NCBI GenBank assembly: GCA_025999115.1 | Contig: BNWW01000025.1 | Span: 1 to 34,232, forward strand | DNA length: 34,232 bases | Source of the DNA: Bacteroidia bacterium | GTDB taxonomy: Bacteria; Bacteroidota; Bacteroidia; Bacteroidales; Azobacteroidaceae | Direction: 5' to 3' | Shown: piece after piece, positions 17,125 through 24,400 of the stretch | Layout: every line of letters begins with the position of its first letter | How positions within the stretch are numbered: position 1 is the stretch's first letter | Made by a program: the position numbers and the translations under genes | Notes under the pieces: generated by a model | Databases searched by the model: none | Seen by the model: the letters and a program-made list of their open reading frames with translations, nothing else | What the model was told of the DNA's origin: nothing

Positions 17125-20103
17125 ATGAATAAAAATATTAAAATCGTTTTTACATTCGCCGGGCTTCTGTTGGGAGCTGGTGTTGCAAACGCACAAAACA
17201 TTTATCCCAATGATTGTTTCAGCGGTGCGCTGACCGATTATCAAACTTCTTGGTTCGGCAACAACGGCGGTACTCCCCGCACGCACGTTCCGCACAGTAT
17301 CGAATCCATTTTTGTCCGGGGCGACGGCACCGTGGCCACGATTTGCGGCTGGGACGAAGGCGGTACCAATGTCGGCATTTGGAAAAACGGCGCCATAGTA
17401 AGCATTCCCGTCGAATCGGGAACCGGTAGTTGGGGACGCAATTCGGGCAAAGCCGTTGCGATCGACGACCAATACGTGTATCAACTGATGCGCTTCAACG
17501 GCAATTCGGGCAACGACAACCTGAATAGCAACGGTTTACGCCAATATCCGCCCAAAGGCAGCGGCATCGAATGGCAACTGATTACGCGCTACAATATCGA
17601 AACCGGCAGTCCCGCCGTATTTTCCGAAGGCTACGGCCCGTTGCGGAATATGTTGTTGGTAGTTACACAAGATAGTCGTTTGTTGCAAGGTTTAGCGATT
17701 ACGGATAAACAATTGATCGTAGCCGTTCCGGGAATATCCGAACTGTCGATTCCCGACTCATTGAAAATTTATGATAAAACAACGATGAGCAACACAGCCA
17801 TCAGCGGATTTCGAATCAATGAAGGCGGCGTGGGTTATCTTCATGCCGATAAACGGGGGTTCGTGTGGATGTTGCAACCGGCATTGAAACGCATTGTAGC
17901 CATCAGTTTGTCAAATGGCGGCATTCGCACTCAATCCACCATTAATCTTCCGGCAGACGCCGATATTAAATCGTTTTCGATTGATACGCGCGAAAGCGGA
18001 AAAGAACGGCTTTTGGCCGCCAATAGCGGTAAAGATTTGAATATTTTGATTTATACGAATATTTATACAAGTCCTACGTTGTCGGATACCTTCGGTGTAA
18101 CCGGTGGTAATTTGGTCAAATCGCCCAAAGAAGGCGGAGGCGAATACTTGCAAGGCGAAGCAGGCCCCTTGCGTTTCCCCGGCCCGACCGGTGTCGGCGT
18201 GGACGATTCCGGCAATATTTACGTTTCAAATATGTTTGTTACCACACCGACCGCTGCTTTGTATTCCTACAACGAAACGACCAAAGCGGAAAACTGGAAA
18301 CAAGAAGGTTTGGCGTTTACTTCCACCGCCGATTTCGACCAAACACAATTGAATGTGGTGTTCAGCACCGATAAAATGTTTGAATTGGATTATACGAAAA
18401 AAAGCGGACGCATGGATAAATTGATTGCTTCCACGCTCGACCCGTTTGCCTATCCCCGAGATTTCCGCACGGAACCCAACCCGCCCACTCCGATTAAATG
18501 CGGCGTTTTCAAACGCAAAATTCAAGGAAAAGATTATCTTTTTGTAACCAATATGTATTCCTCTATTTTAGGCGGTTACCGTTTCGATAAAGAAAACAAA
18601 GGTTATATCGCTATTCCCTGTATGGAAGTACATCTCGACGGTTTTAGATTCTGGCAGGATGCGAATGGCGACGGACAACAAGATGCGTCCGAAATTAAAA
18701 AATTCACAAACGCAAGTACATTTTCAATCTATCCCGACCAAAACGGCAATATCTGGATGGCCGATCGCAGCACGCAACCCGGTTATTCCTCGTTCCGTTA
18801 TTGGAAATTAAACGGAATCACAGCAGAAGGTTTATTGCAATACGCCGATCCGGTGGTTTACCGTTTGCCCGCTTATGTCGTTGATGTAAACCGTGTTTTG
18901 TATGATGCGGAACGCGACGAAATGTTGGTTTCCTGTTATACACAATCACATAAAACACCGAACACCTCCATTTGGGGACAAGTTGGAACCACCATTCTCA
19001 CGTTCCAAAAGATGACGGAAAAGATGGCCGATGGCGCCAATTCCGCTAATTGGACGTATGAACAGGAATTGCTTCTTCCGGCAAGCGCCAAGACAAGTAC
19101 CGGAACCCTGACCGATCCCGGCGTGGAAATCAGCTCTAAAGCAATGACTTTTGCAGGCGATTATATTTTCTGCCATTTGTCGGCCGGAAATATTAATGTT
19201 TACGAAAGAAGCGGTAAAAATCTGTATGCAGGTCAAATTGTTCCCGGCGACGAAGTTCAAAAACGGGTCGGATGGACGGATTTTACTTACTCCCTCAATG
19301 CTCGTAAGAACGCCGACGGCACTTACGAAATTCTGGCCGAAGAAAACGCTTTTGCCAAAATGCTTCATTACGATTTGCGAAGCTTTGCCGGCACGGTGGA
19401 TATGAAAGGCGATTTAACGCCCGAATGGATTCGTGTGAAAAACGGCGCCAACCAATTGATCGATGCCACCAATATTCCCAACGGACAACCTATTAAATTT
19501 ACCGTCCGCGTGAAAAATATCGAAAGCGGAACGGTTACCAACAACCGTCGTACCGATCCGGGACGTTGCCTCGTGTCGTTCAAAATTACCAACTCCGCCA
19601 ATCAAGTGGTTTACGAAGCGCAATCCAATGTGCATGAGGAAGATATATACGGCGGCGAATATGTCGATATGAGTATTGACAATTCCAAATATCCATTCTG
19701 GTATTATACTCCGGGCATTTATAAAGTGGACGTCGATGTCAATTATGGTAAAAAAGGCAAAGAATGTTTGGATACCAATAACACAATGACACTTACTTTC
19801 GGTGGCGGTGTCAGTACGGGCGAGATTACAGGACCGATGACACCTCCTTCCGGTATCAACGACGTGCTGATTACCGGTGTGCAGATTTATCCCAATCCTG
19901 CTTCCGAAGTATTGCACGTTGTCGTTGGTTCGGATGAAACAGACTATACGCTCACAATCAATACATTAGACGGGAAAAGTGTTTTGACAAAATCCGTTTC
20001 CAACCGTTCTTCGATTGATGTATCGGGCTGGGCGAAAGGCTGTTATTTGTTACAAATCACAAGTGATAAGGAAAAATTGACACGGAAAGTGATTATTAAA
20101 TGA
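17125..20103 (+). CDS. Secreted beta-propeller protein with CARDB-like region and T9SS tail
   Basis: The 992-residue protein has a signal peptide (1-24, cut after ANAQ). A long region (about 30-740) shows NHL/SMP-30-like propeller blades, e.g. FPGPTGVGVDDSGNIYVSN and FSIYPDQNGNIWMADRS. Residues about 770-900 resemble a CARDB-type Ig domain (IKFTVRVKNIESGTV, GIYKVDVDVNYG). The tail from about 915 has the T9SS type-A signature (IYPNPASEVLHVVV, then LDGKSVLTKSV, GCYLLQI, KVIIK). It may be a binding protein or a propeller-fold enzyme; no lyase or hydrolase active site could be assigned. It starts 10 bp after the previous stop and overlaps the next gene by ATGA (20100-20103), so translation is probably coupled to the GH105-type hydrolase. 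Confidence 0.85.
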   Translation: MNKNIKIVFTFAGLLLGAGVANAQNIYPNDCFSGALTDYQTSWFGNNGGTPRTHVPHSIESIFVRGDGTVATICGWDEGGTNVGIWKNGAIVSIPVESGTGSWGRNSGKAVAIDDQYVYQLMRFNGNSGNDNLNSNGLRQYPPKGSGIEWQLITRYNIETGSPAVFSEGYGPLRNMLLVVTQDSRLLQGLAITDKQLIVAVPGISELSIPDSLKIYDKTTMSNTAISGFRINEGGVGYLHADKRGFVWMLQPALKRIVAISLSNGGIRTQSTINLPADADIKSFSIDTRESGKERLLAANSGKDLNILIYTNIYTSPTLSDTFGVTGGNLVKSPKEGGGEYLQGEAGPLRFPGPTGVGVDDSGNIYVSNMFVTTPTAALYSYNETTKAENWKQEGLAFTSTADFDQTQLNVVFSTDKMFELDYTKKSGRMDKLIASTLDPFAYPRDFRTEPNPPTPIKCGVFKRKIQGKDYLFVTNMYSSILGGYRFDKENKGYIAIPCMEVHLDGFRFWQDANGDGQQDASEIKKFTNASTFSIYPDQNGNIWMADRSTQPGYSSFRYWKLNGITAEGLLQYADPVVYRLPAYVVDVNRVLYDAERDEMLVSCYTQSHKTPNTSIWGQVGTTILTFQKMTEKMADGANSANWTYEQELLLPASAKTSTGTLTDPGVEISSKAMTFAGDYIFCHLSAGNINVYERSGKNLYAGQIVPGDEVQKRVGWTDFTYSLNARKNADGTYEILAEENAFAKMLHYDLRSFAGTVDMKGDLTPEWIRVKNGANQLIDATNIPNGQPIKFTVRVKNIESGTVTNNRRTDPGRCLVSFKITNSANQVVYEAQSNVHEEDIYGGEYVDMSIDNSKYPFWYYTPGIYKVDVDVNYGKKGKECLDTNNTMTLTFGGGVSTGEITGPMTPPSGINDVLITGVQIYPNPASEVLHVVVGSDETDYTLTINTLDGKSVLTKSVSNRSSIDVSGWAKGCYLLQITSDKEKLTRKVIIK

Positions 20104-21875
20104 AGAAATTGATTATTATACTGTTTTTATTTGCAAGCATGGGTAGTGTTTTTGCCGAATCGCCGGTAGAAACGGTAAGCCGAATCGGCGACAAATTGAT
20201 TCGCGAAACACCCTTCCAATACCGCTTGGTGTTGCCGAAACACAATCCGCAATTCAATAACCTGCATTTTGTGGATTTCGGACGGACATTCGGATTAGGA
20301 AAACCCGCTGTGGCTTACGCCTATACGGAACTGATCGCCGCAAACGATACGGTTTTCCCGATCGAAATAGAACACAACGATGCCTGCAAAATCTGGTGTA
20401 ATAATCAACCCGTGTATGAACAAAAAGGCGAACGCGCCCTGCATCTCGTGCGCGAAGAACGTAGTATGCAACTCTCGTTCGCCTTTTCCGTTCCTTTGAA
20501 AAAAGGTCGTAACTCGCTGTTAATCAAGTCTGAAACACAAGGGAAAGATTGGAGCGTTTTTATTCAACCGCCCTCCGAAAAAGATGCGGTATTAAATTAT
20601 GCCGTCGCTTATCCGAACATCGGATTGTCGCAAGTCCCGAATATTGATTCCAAAATTGCAGAATTAAGTAATTGGTTGGTTATCGGATCCTTTCAAGGAA
20701 ATATCGACACGCCGCATCTTCCCGAACAGGAATTAATCTTCGGAAAAATGTACGAAGGCCTTACGTGGACAATCCCCAAAACGGAAATTCTGGGCGATGT
20801 CATCGATCCGGCTCCGTGGGGAACAACCTATCAATGGAATTACCACAACGGCGGCGTGGCTTGGGCGATGCAACAATTATCCGAACTGACCCATCAACCC
20901 CAATACGCGCAATGGGCAGTCGATTTCTGCGATTATCAATTGGAAGGAATCTCCTTTGTAAAATATCAAGTCGATGAATTAAAAGCGATTCACTCGGCCA
21001 ATAATCCGATTTTGGAGAAAAAAATGCTTGATTTTACGTTGGCGCCCGCTTTGCCTTTTATCTACCGCTTGCGCACGGAAAACGATTTTAAAAACCACGA
21101 TGCGTATCAGTTGTTCATACAAGGAATGATGGATTATGCCCGTTTCGGACAAATCCGTAGTCAAGGTTTAAGCAACTACACCCGCGAAACGCCCGAAGAA
21201 TACACCACTTGGGTGGATGATATGTTTATGGGAATCCCGTTCCTGATGCAAGCCGGATTATACGCCGAAACGCCCGAATTGCGAAAAGCGTTTTTCGACG
21301 ATGCCGCTTCACAAGTCTTGGATTTCAATCGCCACGTGTGGGACAAAGAAGCGCAATTGTATATGCACGCCAATTATTCCGCTCGACCGGATGTGAAATT
21401 GCCGCATTGGTCGCGCGCCAACGGCTGGGCGATTTGGGCCATGAGCGAAGTCTTGATGTATCTGCCGAAAAATCATCCGAAGTACAAAGTAATCTTGAAT
21501 CATTACAAAACACACGTCAATTCTTTATTAAAATATCAAAATAAAAACGGCTTCTGGCACAATGTCATCGATCGCACCGATTCACCGGAAGAAGTTTCGG
21601 GAACCGCCATCTTTACCATGGCCATCGCCCGCGGTGTTACCCACGCTTGGTTGGATACAAAAAAATATTCTCCCGCCGTATTAAACGGATGGAAAGCCTT
21701 GTCTTCCGAAATCGAAGCCGATGGCGCCGTCCATAAAATTTGTGTCGGAACAATGTGTTCCGAAGACGTGAACTACTACATCCACCGGCCGTTTTACGAC
21801 AACGATACCCACGGTTCGTTCGCCGTTCTTTTCGCCGGTATTGAAGTTCAAAAAATGCTAAATAAAACGAAATGA
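20100..21875 (+). CDS. GH105-type unsaturated uronyl hydrolase with N-terminal beta domain
   Basis: The 591-residue exported enzyme has a signal peptide (1-19, cut after VFA), a beta-sandwich-like N-terminal domain (about 25-165) and a GH88/GH105 (alpha/alpha)6-barrel (about 190-590). Diagnostic segments are YQWNYHNGGVAWAMQQLSEL, TWVDDMFMGIPFLMQAG with D373 or D374 as candidate acid, HWSRANGWAIWAMSEVLMYL and SGTAIFTMAIARGV. Such enzymes cleave the unsaturated uronate from lyase products. It lacks a lipobox, unlike its counterpart at 7174, so it is probably periplasmic. It is translationally coupled to both neighbours (ATGA overlaps at 20100 and 21872), fitting joint action with the probable lyase that follows. 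The added beta domain makes it longer than typical family members. Confidence 0.9.
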   Translation: MKKLIIILFLFASMGSVFAESPVETVSRIGDKLIRETPFQYRLVLPKHNPQFNNLHFVDFGRTFGLGKPAVAYAYTELIAANDTVFPIEIEHNDACKIWCNNQPVYEQKGERALHLVREERSMQLSFAFSVPLKKGRNSLLIKSETQGKDWSVFIQPPSEKDAVLNYAVAYPNIGLSQVPNIDSKIAELSNWLVIGSFQGNIDTPHLPEQELIFGKMYEGLTWTIPKTEILGDVIDPAPWGTTYQWNYHNGGVAWAMQQLSELTHQPQYAQWAVDFCDYQLEGISFVKYQVDELKAIHSANNPILEKKMLDFTLAPALPFIYRLRTENDFKNHDAYQLFIQGMMDYARFGQIRSQGLSNYTRETPEEYTTWVDDMFMGIPFLMQAGLYAETPELRKAFFDDAASQVLDFNRHVWDKEAQLYMHANYSARPDVKLPHWSRANGWAIWAMSEVLMYLPKNHPKYKVILNHYKTHVNSLLKYQNKNGFWHNVIDRTDSPEEVSGTAIFTMAIARGVTHAWLDTKKYSPAVLNGWKALSSEIEADGAVHKICVGTMCSEDVNYYIHRPFYDNDTHGSFAVLFAGIEVQKMLNKTK

Positions 21876-23719
21876 AACGATTATCCCTATTTTTTATCTG
21901 TATTTTTGGAATAATCGGATTTTTGAGCGCTGCCAACATCCGGTTAATCCCTGTCCGATTGAGCGCTCCGGAAATCGAATGTCTGAAAAAAGATTTGAAA
22001 GAAAAAGATAAACAATATGATCCGGACGCAAAAATGTTGTCGTGCGTAACACAAGTCAAACATTATCACAGCGATTTGGACAGCGGCCGGGTGGTACATC
22101 AAACGCGCGAATCGCTCGAATACGCCATCGCCCTGCTCAAAACCGAAGATCCGGCAGCTATGCAACGCGGCAAAGACATTGTGAAAACCGTTTTGCCGAT
22201 GCAAGAAAAAGACCCGTCGCTGCCGTATTGCGGTATTTGGCCGTATTATCCCGAAGACCCGTTGCACGGAAGAATTGCCGCCGTCGATTACAACTGGGCG
22301 GATTTTATCGCCGTGCCCTTGATTGATGTTTTGATAAATCACTCCGGTTATATGGGTACGGAATTAGTGGATGAAATCAAATCGGCTCTGATTTTGGCTG
22401 CGCACGCCATCAAAAAACGCGATGTGCAACCCGATTATACCAATATTTGCATCATGGGAACTTATGTTTGCTATCTTGTAGGCGACATCTGTCATCAACC
22501 CGATTTAACAAAATACGCCCACAAACGTTTGGTCAATTTCTATCAATTTACGATTCGTAACGGAGGATTTATCGAATACAACAGTCCCACTTACACTTTG
22601 GTGGCGATGGACGAACTGCTCCGCATGAAGCAAACCATCATCCAACCCAAAGACAAACAAATGATCGACCAACTGTATGAAATGACTTGGGATTTGATTG
22701 CCCGCCATTTTCACCAGCCGTCGGGACAGTGGTGTGGGCCGAATCTTCGCGCTTACAGCAATTTGGCTACTTCAGATTTCTACCGTTTGCTCTATAATGC
22801 TTCCGACGGGAAAATCGAATTGCCGGGCGATTATCTGCGGATTCCCAATGTGATAAAACCGCATCATATCCCCGAAAACATCCTGCCGAAATTCCTGCAA
22901 TCGAGCTTACCGCGCACCGAAATCGACACTTTTGTAACGGCCAATCCGCCGGAAAAAAATATCGTCGGAAAACTATATGCCGGTCCCAAATTTGCATTAG
23001 CCTCTGTCAATCAAAGTTATATGTGGAATCAAACGCGCCCACTGATTGCCCATTGGGGAAGTCCCGAAGAATCATCCTACCTGCGTGTGCGTTTTCTGCA
23101 CGACGGATACGATTTTTCGGCCGTGAATATCGCTTGTGTACAGGACACGACTTCCGTTTTGGCTATTTTTAATTTGGCGAACGACGGCGGCGACACACAT
23201 CCCGGTTTGGATAAAATACAAAATGCAACCATAGAAGCCTCCGATTTGCGTTTGCGCATCGAAGCAGGCGGCTACCAGAACGAGGCGTATTTTACGATAC
23301 CCCAATATTCAAATGAATTTGTTAACTTTGCATCGCCCGAAGTGCAAGCGGCGATACAAATCCCTTATGCACAATGGGATAAACAAACCGGTCATTGGGA
23401 AACGAGCGCCGAAAACGGAATACTTTATGCTGATTATGTGTTGTATTCCGGCAAAGAAAAAACGTTTCGGTTAAACGAAATCAACGAAGCGGTGTTGGGT
23501 TTATATTTGAGTTTGTCATCGTTCGAAAAAGACATTATCTCTTTGATAAATAATGAGATACAAATCGAAAAAACAGACGATTATTTAACGCTTTCCAACG
23601 GGCAATTGATGGTCAGGGCATTGGCGAAGCCTGATACGGAAGCGCGAGTGAAAAATGATTACGAAATACGGGAAATAACCCTCAACCCCCTAAAGGGGGC
23701 TTTGGCAGAGGAACCCTAA
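21872..23719 (+). CDS. Secreted toroid-like probable polysaccharide lyase, 3' end cut by palindrome
   Basis: The 615-residue product has a signal peptide (1-20, FLSA), an alpha-helical toroid-like region (about 40-330) and a beta-rich C-terminal region (about 370-610), the layout of heparinase/alginate-lyase-like enzymes. Conserved-looking motifs are YNSPTYT (236-242) and QWCGPNLRAYS (286 on, R293), which could hold catalytic Tyr/Arg residues. I do not recognise a defined family, so lyase is an inference from fold and neighbours. The last residues (LNPLKGALAEEP) are encoded by inserted repeat DNA: a CCCCCTAAAGGGGG hairpin and a 33-bp palindrome whose TAA (23717-23719) ends the frame. Directly after the palindrome, in the same frame, 23750-23797 reads DNPFYKSLYFEKLKV then stop, very probably the original C-terminus. 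The shortened protein may still fold. Confidence 0.8.
   Translation: MKRLSLFFICIFGIIGFLSAANIRLIPVRLSAPEIECLKKDLKEKDKQYDPDAKMLSCVTQVKHYHSDLDSGRVVHQTRESLEYAIALLKTEDPAAMQRGKDIVKTVLPMQEKDPSLPYCGIWPYYPEDPLHGRIAAVDYNWADFIAVPLIDVLINHSGYMGTELVDEIKSALILAAHAIKKRDVQPDYTNICIMGTYVCYLVGDICHQPDLTKYAHKRLVNFYQFTIRNGGFIEYNSPTYTLVAMDELLRMKQTIIQPKDKQMIDQLYEMTWDLIARHFHQPSGQWCGPNLRAYSNLATSDFYRLLYNASDGKIELPGDYLRIPNVIKPHHIPENILPKFLQSSLPRTEIDTFVTANPPEKNIVGKLYAGPKFALASVNQSYMWNQTRPLIAHWGSPEESSYLRVRFLHDGYDFSAVNIACVQDTTSVLAIFNLANDGGDTHPGLDKIQNATIEASDLRLRIEAGGYQNEAYFTIPQYSNEFVNFASPEVQAAIQIPYAQWDKQTGHWETSAENGILYADYVLYSGKEKTFRLNEINEAVLGLYLSLSSFEKDIISLINNEIQIEKTDDYLTLSNGQLMVRALAKPDTEARVKNDYEIREITLNPLKGALAEEP
23686..23699. 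repeat. C5-TAAA-G5 hairpin
   Basis: CCCCCTAAAGGGGG is a perfect 5-bp GC stem with a TAAA loop, 12 bp before the 33-bp palindrome and probably part of the same inserted unit. It lies within the last codons of the lyase-like gene. Confidence 0.75.
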
Positions 23720-23744
23720 CAGGGTTTGAAACCCTGTTAGGGTT
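23712..23744. repeat. 33-bp perfect palindrome, left copy
   Basis: Two 16-nt arms (23712-23727 and 23729-23744, beginning AACCCTAACAGGGTTT) flank one central G and are exactly complementary. Each arm is itself a smaller inverted repeat (AACCCT/AGGGTT), so it can fold as one long or two short hairpins. An identical copy lies at 24449-24481. It holds the stop codon of the lyase-like gene. Confidence 0.95.
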
Positions 23745-23797
23745 TTAAAGATAATCCGTTTTACAAAAGTTTGTATTTTGAAAAATTGAAAGTCTAA
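23745..23797 (+). pseudogene. Stranded 3' end of the lyase-like gene
   Basis: After the palindrome the frame of the 21872 gene continues as FK DNPFYKSLYFEKLKV and stops at TAA 23795-23797. The frame is exactly preserved (23750 is codon 627 counted from 21872). The amphipathic beta-like sequence suits the last strand of the C-terminal sandwich. It is not translated in the present gene because of the TAA at 23717 and a TAG later in the palindrome. Confidence 0.65.
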
Positions 23798-23812
23798 ATA
23801 AAAACATAACTT

Positions 23813-24400
23813 ATGAGTCAAGTACCATTTGAACACGGTTGTTTTTACCACGTCTATAATCGTGGAAACAACAAAGAAGATATTTTTAAAGAACCGAAAA
23901 ACTATGCCTATTTTTTCGATTTGACAAAGAAATATATTTTGCCGGTTGCTGATATTTATGCGTATTGTTTAATGAAAAATCATTTTCACTTACTTGTGAG
24001 AATCAAAGATCGAGAAGAAATCGCAGAAGAAAAATATAAAGTAAAGCCTTATCTTGGTTTTGCTCATCTGTTAAATACATATACGCAAAGTATTAACAAA
24101 GCATATAATCGTAGTGGCAGCTTATTTCAGGAGCATTTGAAAAGAATCCGAATTACTAATGATGATTATTTGATACAATTAGCAGTGTACATTCATCTGA
24201 ACCCTGTAAAGCATGGTTTTTCAACAACTGTGGATTATCCTTTTTCGTCATACAATTCTATTCTTTCCGATAAAAATACGTTATTAAAAAGGGAAGAATT
24301 ATTATCTTATTTTGATGACAAAGCAAATTTTATGTATTGGCATGATGAGAGAAAACTGACACTTGATATAATAAAATTATTGGAACATGAAGATATTTAA
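23813..24400 (+). CDS. REP-associated tyrosine transposase (RAYT, Y1_Tnp family)
   Basis: This 195-residue protein has the HUH nuclease fold of the IS200/IS605-like Y1 group. It shows the HUH motif HFH (H57, H59) in MKNHFHLLV, a candidate catalytic tyrosine (Y126) in AVYIHLNPVKHG, and the family phrases FYHVYNRGNN near the N-terminus and NRSGSLFQEHLKRI in the middle. RAYTs are domesticated single-copy relatives of insertion-sequence transposases and are believed to move or maintain short palindromic REP sequences. The gene seems intact. It begins 16 bp after the old end of the lyase-like gene, and its 3' end overlaps the longest reading of the glycosidase gene by 14 bp. Identical palindromes on both sides are its probable substrate (inference). 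Confidence 0.93.
   Translation: MSQVPFEHGCFYHVYNRGNNKEDIFKEPKNYAYFFDLTKKYILPVADIYAYCLMKNHFHLLVRIKDREEIAEEKYKVKPYLGFAHLLNTYTQSINKAYNRSGSLFQEHLKRIRITNDDYLIQLAVYIHLNPVKHGFSTTVDYPFSSYNSILSDKNTLLKREELLSYFDDKANFMYWHDERKLTLDIIKLLEHEDI

Noticed and set aside
23686..23744. Intrinsic terminator for the lyase-like gene
   Set aside because: The hairpins are strong but lack a proper T-run, and the second palindrome copy lies inside a coding frame, so a repeat element explains them better; some attenuation remains possible.
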